DNA from: Gammaproteobacteria bacterium
GTDB taxonomy: Bacteria; Pseudomonadota; Gammaproteobacteria; Xanthomonadales; Wenzhouxiangellaceae
Length of the DNA: 32,046 nt
NCBI GenBank assembly: GCA_003560975.1
Contig: PWJA01000116.1
Location: forward strand, 1 to 32,046
Reading direction: 5' to 3'
Positions within the stretch are counted from its first letter, which is position 1. Every line of letters begins with the position of its first letter. The translations under genes and the position numbers were made by a program. The notes beneath the pieces were generated by a model that ran no database searches, was not told the origin of the DNA, and saw nothing but the letters and a program-made list of their open reading frames with translations. Positions 24,959-32,046 of this stretch are shown here, piece after piece.

Positions 24959-26566
24959 TCAGTCGCCGGGCTCTTCCGGTTCTCGCCGTCCCAGCTGATC
25001 GTGCTCTTCGAGCAGCCGCTGCAGACGTTCGCGCGTGATGGCCTCATGCAGCTCGATCTGGCGATGTTCGTTCTGCAGCGACCGGATCAGGGAGAACGCC
25101 ATGAACACCATCAGCAGCATGAACGGGAAGGCGGCCACGATGGACACCGTTTGCAGGGCCGCCAGGCCGCCGCTGAGCAGCAGCACGGCCGCCACCAGCA
25201 CCTGCACGATCCCCCAGCTCAAGCGCGCCCAGCGCGCGGGCTCAAGTACCCCTTGGGTCGTGAACATGCCGAGGACGAAGGTCGCCGAGTTGGCTGAAGT
25301 GACCACGAACAGGCAGATCAGCAGCAGCATGAGCAGACTGATCGCGGCGGTGAAGGGCAACTGCTCCAGGGTCACGAACAGCCCGGAACTCATCTCCTCG
25401 GCCACGGCCGCACCGATCGGTACGTGCTCGAACAGCTCGTAATACAGGGCCGTACCGCCGAAGGTGGCAAACCAGAGAATGCTCAGCAGCACCGGCATGC
25501 CGATCACGCCGAGCATGAACTCGCGAATGGTCCGCCCGCGGGAGATGCGGGCGATGAAGCTGCCCACGAACGGCGCCCAGGACAGACCCCAGGCCCAGTA
25601 GAAAATCGTCCAGCGCTCAACCCAGTCGTCTTCCGTGTAGGGAGCCATCATCAGGCTCATGCCGATGACGTTGCCGATGTAGTCGCCGATGGCGTTGGTC
25701 ATGACCGCGGTGATGAAGTCGGTGGGACCAAAGAAGAATACGAACAGCAGCAGGCCGCCGGCCAGCACCATGTTGGTGTCGCTGACGTAGCGAATGCCGC
25801 TCTCCAGCGGTGCCAGCGAGCACAGCAGGAAGATCAGGGTGATCCCGCCGAGGATGGCCAACTGCTGGCTGACACCGAATCCGACCCCGGCCACCGCGCC
25901 CAGCCCGCTGTTGATCTGGATCACGCCCAGACCCATGGTCGTGGCCACCCCGAAGATGGTCGAGACCACGGCCAGCACGTTGATCCCCTTGCCGATCGGC
26001 CCGTCGACCCGGTCGCCCAGGGTGTGCCGGAAGGCCTCGCTGATCAGTCCCGGGCGCTGCTTGCGGAACCGCACGTAGGCGATGGCCAGGCCGACCACGG
26101 CAAAGTTGGCCCACTGGTGAAAGCCCCAGTGGAACAGCGAGTACTGCATGGCCAGGCCGGCGGCGCGCGGGCTGCCCGGTTCGGCTTCGCCGAACGGCGG
26201 TGAGGTGAAGTGGCTCATCGGCTCGGCAATGGCCCAGAACACCAGACCCACGCCCATGCCGGCCGAAAAGATCATGCCCAGCCAGGCTGGGTAGGAAAAC
26301 TCCGGCGCTTCGCCGTCGGCGCCGAGGCGAATGCGCCCGAAGCTGCTCACGGCCACGCCCACACAGAACATGAGGAAACCGGTGGTGGCGAACAGATAGA
26401 GCCAGCCGAAGTGCTGGGTGGTGAAAGCCAGCGCCTGGTCGGCGCGGACGGCCAGTTCCTGCGGCCGCAGCGCCCCGTAGGCGACGAACAGCGCAAGTAG
26501 CGCCAGCGAGACGAAATAGACCCAGCCGGCGCGGTTCCGCCGGATCGGTTCGGAGATTGCAGTCAT
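24959..26566 (-). CDS. BCCT family betaine/carnitine/choline transporter
   Basis: A 535-residue inner-membrane transporter with 12 hydrophobic segments. The BCCT marks are present: FSAGMGVGLVFWAIAEPM (the glycine-rich TM3 stretch and start of the substrate box), the tryptophan-rich WTIFYWAWGLSWAPFVG, and ARISRGRTIREF right after. It should import a trimethylammonium osmolyte such as glycine betaine, probably with sodium. The GMGVGL stretch resembles sodium-coupled BetP more than CaiT. The C-terminal 40 residues are a charged helix (QNEHRQIELHEAITRERL), a region that senses osmotic state in BetP. The ATG has AGGG just upstream. It stands alone on the minus strand between the heme fusion gene and the oxidoreductase. 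Confidence 0.95.
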   Translation of the reverse strand: MTAISEPIRRNRAGWVYFVSLALLALFVAYGALRPQELAVRADQALAFTTQHFGWLYLFATTGFLMFCVGVAVSSFGRIRLGADGEAPEFSYPAWLGMIFSAGMGVGLVFWAIAEPMSHFTSPPFGEAEPGSPRAAGLAMQYSLFHWGFHQWANFAVVGLAIAYVRFRKQRPGLISEAFRHTLGDRVDGPIGKGINVLAVVSTIFGVATTMGLGVIQINSGLGAVAGVGFGVSQQLAILGGITLIFLLCSLAPLESGIRYVSDTNMVLAGGLLLFVFFFGPTDFITAVMTNAIGDYIGNVIGMSLMMAPYTEDDWVERWTIFYWAWGLSWAPFVGSFIARISRGRTIREFMLGVIGMPVLLSILWFATFGGTALYYELFEHVPIGAAVAEEMSSGLFVTLEQLPFTAAISLLMLLLICLFVVTSANSATFVLGMFTTQGVLEPARWARLSWGIVQVLVAAVLLLSGGLAALQTVSIVAAFPFMLLMVFMAFSLIRSLQNEHRQIELHEAITRERLQRLLEEHDQLGRREPEEPGD

Positions 26567-26782
26567 ACCCTATCGCCCACGGTTGGACGACGGGTTCGCG
26601 CCGGTCGCAGTCTCGAAGATTCCCGGGGCCGCACAAGCCAGCGCCACCCTGTCCTTGCGCATCGTATTCACCCGTCTTGCCCGGATTCGGTCCCATGGTA
26701 TCAGCCATGGAAAAGCGTGTACTACGCGACCTTGGGTGAGGACGAATCCCGATCTGGCGATCGCCCGTGGCGGCGGGATTTC

Positions 26783-29359
26783 CTACTCTCCGCGCACCCG
26801 CCTGGGCAGCGCTGGCGGGGCCACGCCTATGGCGTATTCGCCAACTCCCCACCGGTTGTGCTCGCCATGGATGAAGCGTGCCGCTTCGGCTTCCGGCGTT
26901 CCAAGCCGAATCCGGTCGGGATTTGCCTCGATCTGTTCGGCCTGGGCCAGCATCTGGTCGACCTGGTCGAGAAGGGCCCCGGTGGTCGCGCGATGCGCTT
27001 CCTCTTCCAGGCAGAATCGCGGGTCATCTCTGGCGCAATCGAGCAGGTGGTCGCGCAGACGGCCGAGATAGTTTTCGGCGCGATCGCGGCGAATGATCTG
27101 ACCGGTTCGATCGAGATCGTCGTAGATCAGCCAGACCATCATGCGGGCGATGTTCCCGGCCATGAGTCGGAACTCTGCCAGGCGCTCCTCGTCGAGATCG
27201 CCCATCCAGCCAGTGGGGGCGAAATGCATCATTTGTCCCTGGATCAGCAGGCGGTCGTTGAGGTGCCGAACGCCGCGGTGTTCATAATGCGAATGCGGCC
27301 CGGCACCGCGATAGCGCGTATCGTGCCGGAAGGATCGGTGCATCTGGGTCACAAAGGTTCCGAACACGGAATGAAGCCGATAGTCCTGGACTTGCTGGTA
27401 GGTCTGGTGGAAGTATTCCAGGCTCGATTTGGTGAACAGGAACTCCGGATCCTGAATCAGGCCCATCCAGAACCAGGTCGCCCGCAACCCCTGATGCTGG
27501 GCGCGCCAGTAGCAGAACTCCTTGTACTGATGGCGATTGGCGCCACGGCAGCGACCTGATTGAAAATAAGCGTTGTTGAGCGGACTGTCGAATACCTGTT
27601 CGTAGCCCAGACGCGATCGAAACGCCATCGGGATCTGCGGGTCGTTGCTGCGATCCTCGGTGTCGAAAAACCAGTTCATCCGGCCGACCGCCTCACCGAC
27701 ATCCCAGATCGCCGTGGTGCGATTCAACAGCTGGATGTGGTCGTACACGTCCTGGTAATTCCAGCCGGCGTAGGTTTCGTCGGAAGGGTGGATGGTTGGG
27801 TAATACATCAGCCCGGCGCTGTCCATCCCGTGCTCATGGGTGCGCTGGTTTTCTTCACGCATCATGTGTTGCAGCAGGAGGATGTTGCGGTAGCGAAACA
27901 GATTCCAGCGCCGGGTGAGGCGAGGGTTTTCGGCCTCGGGCGGATTCGATCGGACCGGTTCGTCGCTGGCATAGGGTCCGTAGGGATCCGAAGGGTCGAT
28001 GCCGTCGTCGACATCGCAGTCTTCCGGATCCAGGTGATTGACCAGAAAGCGACACGTCGTGGTGTACTCGTCAATGGCGGCGATCAGGGCGCGCAGATTG
28101 TGCGGTGTTGGGTCGAGGATGTAGGCGTCTTGAAGCGCGTACCAGTCTTCGTTGTGTTCGCGCCTGACCTCATGCGGGGCGAAGGGGATCCAGTCGTGAA
28201 ACGTGTTGCGTTCGGCCCCGTGATGAGGATCTTCACTGAAACGATCGAAGGGAATACCGATGCGCACCGTATTCAGATCGAGGTTGACCAGTTCGTCTCT
28301 TGCCGCCAGGGTATCTGCGAGCGTATCGATGCGCTCGCTGACCAGCTTCAGACCATGGGTTTCACGCAGATTGACGGCGAAAGCCAGGTCGCGTTCGGCA
28401 TCGCTGTCTCCTTCCAGTGGGAAATTGCCCGGCTGCAGCGGGCGGAAATGGTCGGGGTCGAAGGGCGAGTTGTCGCCGACCATGTGGTGGCGATGGCGCT
28501 GCAGATCGACCAGATCGACGATGGCTTGTCCCTCGGCTTCGCCGAGGCCGTCACCGACCGCCCGGCGCATGATGTCCTCATCGGTAAAGCCGACCCGGGC
28601 GATGTCGTAGGCGTCGGGCGCGTGGCAATTGACGCAGGCGCCGATCTGGGGTCGGGGCATGCGCCAGGCATTGAGCCCACGAAACCAGGTGGAGTGATCG
28701 TCGGGGTCGATATCCGAGGGCGGATCTGAGGTTACGGAACTGACCACGATCAGCCGCCAGGCACCGTTGCTGGCCAGGTGCCCGCGGGTCTCGCCAGGCG
28801 CCTCGTCGGGGGCATACCGATACAGTGGTCGGCCGTTCAACGTGACCTGGAACCCGTCGGGATCGGTCCGTGCGATGACGTCCACGTCGCCGGGAAATCC
28901 GCTGGGCAGCCGAAGCGAGTGCGGGCCGTTGACCATGAATGGCGGCCAGGCTTCGGCGCAGGGACCGGTGCAGACGCTGCCGCCGTCCGGATCACTTGTC
29001 AGCGTGTACAGACTCCGGTTGCGCAGCTGATGCTGCTGCTCGCCGACGACCAGGAAATTGCCGTAGAGATGATCGGGGTCGGTCATGTGTTCGCTTTCGA
29101 TTCGATCGGAGTAGAACCGAAGCGTCTGCAAGGGTAGGTCCGATACGAAGCGGTCATGGAACATCGCATCGGTGCCGCGGGTCGGGAGCTTCGCGTCCGA
29201 CCAGTCATACGGGCTGTCGCCGCGAGCAGAAACCGACTGGGCCGGAATCCAGGACACGACGAGCATTCCAATAACGGCCGCACCGACGGAAATCGCTGTC
29301 CTGGTTGCGGACGCGCATGAGCTCCCAGGCAGCAGGGCAGTCACGGTTGTCGGGCGCAT
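26783..29359 (-). CDS. 858-residue secreted fusion: Lipoprotein_15-type domain, single-heme c segment, unknown C-terminal domain
   Basis: ATG 29359 follows AGAGGT and opens into a signal peptide with a long n-region (core AISVGAAVIGMLVVSW). Residues about 95-210 look like the two-part secreted repeat PF03640 (Lipoprotein_15): LVVGEQQHQLRNRSLYTLTS, CTGPCAEAWPPF, then VTLNGRPLYRYAPDEAPGET and a closing WRLIVV. At about 242-246 comes one heme c motif, CVNCH, followed by YDIARVGFTDEDIMRRAVGDG and RHRHHMVGDN, like a small cytochrome c domain. The remaining 550 residues match nothing I recognise. They are rich in Trp, Tyr, His and Asp and hold cysteine pairs (SGRC...KEFC, LLDC...RFC, TTC...EDC) suitable for disulfides. 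It is probably periplasmic and redox-active. The track's GTG start adds only three residues. No membrane anchor is seen at the C-terminus. Confidence 0.85.
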   Translation of the reverse strand: MRPTTVTALLPGSSCASATRTAISVGAAVIGMLVVSWIPAQSVSARGDSPYDWSDAKLPTRGTDAMFHDRFVSDLPLQTLRFYSDRIESEHMTDPDHLYGNFLVVGEQQHQLRNRSLYTLTSDPDGGSVCTGPCAEAWPPFMVNGPHSLRLPSGFPGDVDVIARTDPDGFQVTLNGRPLYRYAPDEAPGETRGHLASNGAWRLIVVSSVTSDPPSDIDPDDHSTWFRGLNAWRMPRPQIGACVNCHAPDAYDIARVGFTDEDIMRRAVGDGLGEAEGQAIVDLVDLQRHRHHMVGDNSPFDPDHFRPLQPGNFPLEGDSDAERDLAFAVNLRETHGLKLVSERIDTLADTLAARDELVNLDLNTVRIGIPFDRFSEDPHHGAERNTFHDWIPFAPHEVRREHNEDWYALQDAYILDPTPHNLRALIAAIDEYTTTCRFLVNHLDPEDCDVDDGIDPSDPYGPYASDEPVRSNPPEAENPRLTRRWNLFRYRNILLLQHMMREENQRTHEHGMDSAGLMYYPTIHPSDETYAGWNYQDVYDHIQLLNRTTAIWDVGEAVGRMNWFFDTEDRSNDPQIPMAFRSRLGYEQVFDSPLNNAYFQSGRCRGANRHQYKEFCYWRAQHQGLRATWFWMGLIQDPEFLFTKSSLEYFHQTYQQVQDYRLHSVFGTFVTQMHRSFRHDTRYRGAGPHSHYEHRGVRHLNDRLLIQGQMMHFAPTGWMGDLDEERLAEFRLMAGNIARMMVWLIYDDLDRTGQIIRRDRAENYLGRLRDHLLDCARDDPRFCLEEEAHRATTGALLDQVDQMLAQAEQIEANPDRIRLGTPEAEAARFIHGEHNRWGVGEYAIGVAPPALPRRVRGE

Positions 29360-29626
29360 ACCCCGCACCTCTGGCGCAAGTAAAACAGCGCCTACCGTAG
29401 CAAGCTGCAGGTTTTCTTTACAAGCTTTTTCGGTCTGTTGGAGACGACATCCGGATGGTTACGGGAAACGCATCACATTTGTCCGTGCGGGTATGTCGAC
29501 CTCATCGGCTATGGGGCAGTGCGTTCTGTGCTAGCGTAGATGGAAATCCGTTTGAGGGATACGGTATCGGTTTGCGGCTCACCAGCCCCTTTGGTCGGCC
29601 GCGATACAACCCAGGAAGGATTGAAC

Positions 29627-29902
29627 ATGAGCACAGCAACTGATAAAGACATCAAGGAACTCAAGGACGAGTACGCCAGCCTGAAGGCCGATCTTGCCGA
29701 GATGAGCGAATCGCTCTCCAGCCTGGCCCGCGATGGCGTAGCCGAAGGACGCAAAAAGGTTCGCGGCGCGGCACGCCAATCGCGCAAGCAGGCAGAGGAA
29801 GCCTGGAGTGCGGTTGAGAACGAAGTCGAGGAGCGCCCGCTCACCAGCCTCGCCGTAGCGCTTGGCATCGGCTTTATCCTGGGCAAGGTCCTCTCGCGGT
29901 AG
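29627..29902 (+). CDS. DUF883 family (ElaB/YqjD/YgaM-like) tail-anchored protein
   Basis: A 91-residue protein: a soluble amphipathic helical region (KDIKELKDEYASLKADLAEM), a basic stretch and one C-terminal membrane helix with a GxGFxxG-type motif (ALGIGFILGKVLSR). This is the ElaB/YqjD layout; E. coli YqjD binds ribosomes at the inner membrane in stationary phase. ATG 29627 follows AGGAAGGA; the track's earlier start has no such site. Upstream TGTGCTAGCGT (29527-29537) resembles a sigma-S-type extended -10, in keeping with stationary-phase expression of the family. A short GCGG/CCGC stem and a T6 run (29917-29922) follow the stop. Confidence 0.9.
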   Translation: MSTATDKDIKELKDEYASLKADLAEMSESLSSLARDGVAEGRKKVRGAARQSRKQAEEAWSAVENEVEERPLTSLAVALGIGFILGKVLSR

Positions 29903-30005
29903 GCCGCCGAAGCACCTTTTTTAGGATCGGCAAGCGGGACGTGGCCATGGATTTCCGTTCCGTCCTGCTGGCCGTCTCCCGTACGCAGGAAATCAAGGGC
30001 TTGGC

Positions 30006-30461
30006 ATGTTCGAGCGACTGAAGGACCGGGTCGAGAAATGGACCATCGCCAGCGCGATCGTCGTGCCGGTGGGTTTTGCCGTGGTGGCCTTTCTTGCCCT
30101 GGCGCTTTTTTTCATGTTCAGCGAGTGGCTGTCTCCCGCGTTGGCCGCGCTGGTCACCTCGGCAATCGGGGTCCTCGTGATCGCGTTCGTGACCTTGCTT
30201 GCGCGCCTGGCGACCCGGCCCAAACCGCCGCCTCCCCGGCAACCCGCCGAATTGCCCGATCGGCTTGAACAGCTTCTCCAGCAACATGCGGACCCGGTTC
30301 TGAGCGAGTGGATCCGGAACAACCCGGATCGCGCCGCAATCGCGACGCTTCTGCTGGGAGTCGCGGCCGGCTACAGCGATTCGGTCCAGAAAGTCCTGCT
30401 GGACATGTACAACCGCTACGTCGAAGCGGAGACCGACAGGCGTGCCGCCAACCGCGACTGA
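30006..30461 (+). CDS. Small two-helix inner-membrane protein downstream of DUF883
   Basis: A 151-residue protein with two hydrophobic helices (SAIVVPVGFAVVAFLALALF and ALAALVTSAIGVLVIAFVTL), a proline-rich linker (RPKPPPPRQPAELPDR) and a soluble helical C-terminus (LEQLLQQHADPVLSEWIRNN and a GVAAGYSDSVQ segment). The order DUF883 then two-helix membrane protein resembles yqjD-yqjE of E. coli, where YqjE is a holin-like membrane protein, but I do not see direct sequence identity. It is 103 nt after the DUF883 stop. AAGGG precedes the ATG. Function is unknown. Confidence 0.8.
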   Translation: MFERLKDRVEKWTIASAIVVPVGFAVVAFLALALFFMFSEWLSPALAALVTSAIGVLVIAFVTLLARLATRPKPPPPRQPAELPDRLEQLLQQHADPVLSEWIRNNPDRAAIATLLLGVAAGYSDSVQKVLLDMYNRYVEAETDRRAANRD

Positions 30462-30528
30462 CTCGCCTCGGCCGTGATGCTCTTCCCTCCGCTCGGTACG
30501 TCGGCGGCCCGATTGATGAGGCCTATCG

Positions 30529-31842
30529 ATGGCCTCTGATGCACGGGCCAGCGCCGAGCAGCGCGCCCAGTGGTCGTCGGAGCCGGCTTTCGTGTTCTCG
30601 ATGGCCGCCGCCGCGGTCGGTCTGGGCAATCTGTGGCGCTTTCCGTACATGGTCGGCGAGAACGGCGGCGGCGCCTTCATCCTCGCCTACCTGATCGCGC
30701 TTGCCGTCGTCGCGCTGCCGATCATGATGCTCGAAGTCGGCGCCGGCCGGCTCGCCCAGGGCAGCGTCGTGGCCACGTTCCGCACCGTTGGCAGAATCGG
30801 CACGGTCTACGGCTGGTTCGTCGTGTTGCTGACCGTGCTGATCACCAGCTATTACCTGGTCATCACCGGCTGGACGCTGGGCTACGCGTTGTCCGCTTTC
30901 CGGATGGCGGTGGAACCGTTCGACGAGTTCACCAGCGGCTACAACTCGATCTGGTACTTCCTCGCCGTTACCGCACTGGCCACCCTGCTGCTGATTCGCG
31001 GCGTCAGCGCAATCGAGAAGTTCTCGAAGTTTCTGATGCCGGTGCTGGTGCTGGTCATCATCGGCCTGGTCATCGCCGGGGTTCGCATGGACGGCTGGGC
31101 CGAGGCGCGTTCGTTCCTGTTCACGGCGGATTTTTCGCGCCTGTCCGACGGCCGCCTGTGGTTTTTCGCCTTCGGCCAGGCGTTCTATACGCTGGCCATC
31201 GGTCAGGGCTATCTGATGACCTACGGCAGCTACATCCCGCGCCGCACCCACGTCCCGCGGGCCTGCCTGGTGGTAGCGGCAACCGAGACCTCGATCGCGC
31301 TGCTGGCCGGGGCGATGATCTTTCCGTTCGTGTTCACCTACGGCTTTGATCCGGGCACCGGCAGCCAGCTGGCCTTCGACACCTTGCCGCGCGTATTCGA
31401 CGAGATGGCCGGCGGCGCGTGGGTGGCGATGGCGTTTTTCTTCCTGTTCTTCGCCGCCGCGTTCAGCTCGTGCCTGGCCGGCCTGAAGGTCATCATCGCC
31501 GCCACTGCCGAAGAGTTCGGCCTGCCCGACCATCGCGCTGTCATCGCCGTTGGCGTGTTGATGTTGTTTCTCGGACTGCCCTCGGCGCTGAGCTTCAGCC
31601 CGGTCGGTCTCGAAGTCAGGGGCATGCCCTTTCTGGATTTTGTCGATCAGTTCGGCGGTACCAACGTGGTGGTGACCTCGGGCGTGCTCGGCGCTGGCTT
31701 GTTCTGCTGGCTGGTACCGCGCCCGAAAATCGCCTACGCCCTGGGCGCGAAGAGCCGCTGGTGGGAGTACCGGATCTTCATCGTCGGGCGCAGCCTGCCG
31801 TTTGTCGCTGCCGGATTCGTGATCTGGCAACTATTGCGGTGA
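30529..31842 (+). CDS. Sodium-dependent transporter, NSS/SNF family
   Basis: A 437-residue neurotransmitter:sodium symporter homologue (LeuT fold) with 11 hydrophobic segments. TM1 carries the diagnostic AVGLGNLWRFPYMVGENGGG, which binds sodium and substrate. Further NSS marks are SYYLVITGW in TM3, FFAFGQAFYTLAIGQG in TM6 and FFLFFAAAFSSCLAG in TM8, containing the SS of the Na2 site. It imports an amino acid or a related small solute with sodium. Eleven rather than twelve TMs is usual for many bacterial members. The ATG at 30529 lies 67 nt past the upstream gene. A PIN-domain gene starts 22 nt after its stop. Confidence 0.95.
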   Translation: MASDARASAEQRAQWSSEPAFVFSMAAAAVGLGNLWRFPYMVGENGGGAFILAYLIALAVVALPIMMLEVGAGRLAQGSVVATFRTVGRIGTVYGWFVVLLTVLITSYYLVITGWTLGYALSAFRMAVEPFDEFTSGYNSIWYFLAVTALATLLLIRGVSAIEKFSKFLMPVLVLVIIGLVIAGVRMDGWAEARSFLFTADFSRLSDGRLWFFAFGQAFYTLAIGQGYLMTYGSYIPRRTHVPRACLVVAATETSIALLAGAMIFPFVFTYGFDPGTGSQLAFDTLPRVFDEMAGGAWVAMAFFFLFFAAAFSSCLAGLKVIIAATAEEFGLPDHRAVIAVGVLMLFLGLPSALSFSPVGLEVRGMPFLDFVDQFGGTNVVVTSGVLGAGLFCWLVPRPKIAYALGAKSRWWEYRIFIVGRSLPFVAAGFVIWQLLR

Positions 31843-31864
31843 AATCCAAAAAATGAGGCATCTG

Positions 31865-32046
31865 ATGCTGGTCGATACCGATGTGCTCATCTTCAACCAG
31901 CGCGGCAACGAGAAAACGGCGGAATGGCTGGACTCACAACCCCACATCACCCTGTCTGCCGTGACCTGGATGGAGTTGATCCAGGGCGTGCGCAACAGGC
32001 AGGAACTGCGAACCCTGCGCGAGGCCTTGCGCTACTGGGGCGGCAG
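31865..32046 (+). CDS. PIN-domain (VapC-like) ribonuclease toxin, 3' end beyond window
   Basis: Sixty codons are visible before the window edge and are not in the ORF track. The sequence starts MLVDTDVLIF, holding the first PIN-domain aspartate, and continues to AVTWMELIQG with the second acidic residue, both in the spacing expected of VapC toxins. ATG 31865 is preferred over ATG 31853 because GAGG stands 6 nt before it. VapC toxins cut RNA such as initiator tRNA or rRNA. The antitoxin normally lies just upstream, but the preceding gene is the NSS transporter with no room for one. It may lie downstream, outside the window, or be absent. Confidence 0.8.
   Translation, partial: MLVDTDVLIFNQRGNEKTAEWLDSQPHITLSAVTWMELIQGVRNRQELRTLREALRYWGG

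Noticed and set aside
24838-25047. 69-aa minus-strand ORF after the BCCT stop
   Set aside because: Low-complexity Ser run in another frame of the BCCT 3' end; no start signals.
26696-26710. Two CCATGG hexamers separated by a few bases upstream of the BCCT gene
   Set aside because: Each is a common 6-bp palindrome; the pair is too short and too far from the start to call an operator.
29947-30021. 24-codon ORF MDFRSVLLAVSRTQEIKG... overlapping the start of the two-helix protein
   Set aside because: No ribosome site and no homology visible; could be a leader peptide but cannot be supported.

Overview
The window is a gene-dense, high-GC chromosomal stretch from a Gram-negative, respiring bacterium. 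The gene set (diheme cytochrome c4, periplasmic DsbA, Slt70-type transglycosylase, RppH, DusB, YhgN/MarC, an RND pump, sites resembling Zur and Fur boxes) points to a gammaproteobacterium. BCCT and NSS transporters and acidic proteins would fit a marine or moderately halophilic lifestyle, perhaps near Wenzhouxiangellaceae/Xanthomonadales; that placement is inference from gene content. There is no tRNA, rRNA, insertion sequence or CRISPR array that I can see, and no gene-free stretch longer than 300 bases.

Layout. 1-2297 (minus): two tandem secreted amidohydrolases, the second cut by the window edge. 2374-3417 (minus): a DusB-like tRNA dihydrouridine synthase. 3544-3954 (plus): a PilZ protein, overlapping tail to tail with engB (minus, 3918-4550). 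4620-6841 (plus): cytochrome c4, DsbA-like oxidoreductase and an endonuclease/exonuclease/phosphatase-fold protein whose tail overlaps a TauE/SafE permease (minus, 6770-7594). 7616-9559 (plus): a soluble lytic transglycosylase gene interrupted by an in-frame TAA at the codon expected to encode the catalytic glutamate. 9629-10894 (plus): cca, sharing a TTAA stop with a 7TM/degenerate GGDEF/EAL protein (minus). 13220-17328 (plus): RND pump then its periplasmic adaptor, behind a TTGACA promoter, with no outer-membrane channel gene. 17411-20691 (minus): a small unknown protein, a COG0523 zinc-type GTPase behind a near-consensus Zur box, and a FecCD/BtuCD-type ABC importer without a binding protein.

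20774-23712 (plus): rppH, then a tightly overlapping yhgN/marC - M28 peptidase - small DUF6164-like gene set. 23719-24693 (minus): quinone oxidoreductase; 24959-26566 (minus): BCCT transporter; 26783-29359 (minus): a very unusual 858-residue secreted protein joining a Lipoprotein_15-type domain, a single-heme CxxCH segment and about 550 residues of unknown domain. 29627-32046 (plus): a DUF883/ElaB-like protein, a two-helix membrane protein, an NSS sodium symporter, and the start of a PIN-domain (VapC-like) toxin with no antitoxin in front of it.

The best candidates for new biology are the 858-residue heme fusion protein, the transglycosylase broken exactly at its catalytic residue, the Zur-boxed COG0523 GTPase with its overlapping 75-residue partner, the RND pump lacking two classical proton-relay residues, and a fepA-like Fur box with no obvious target gene.
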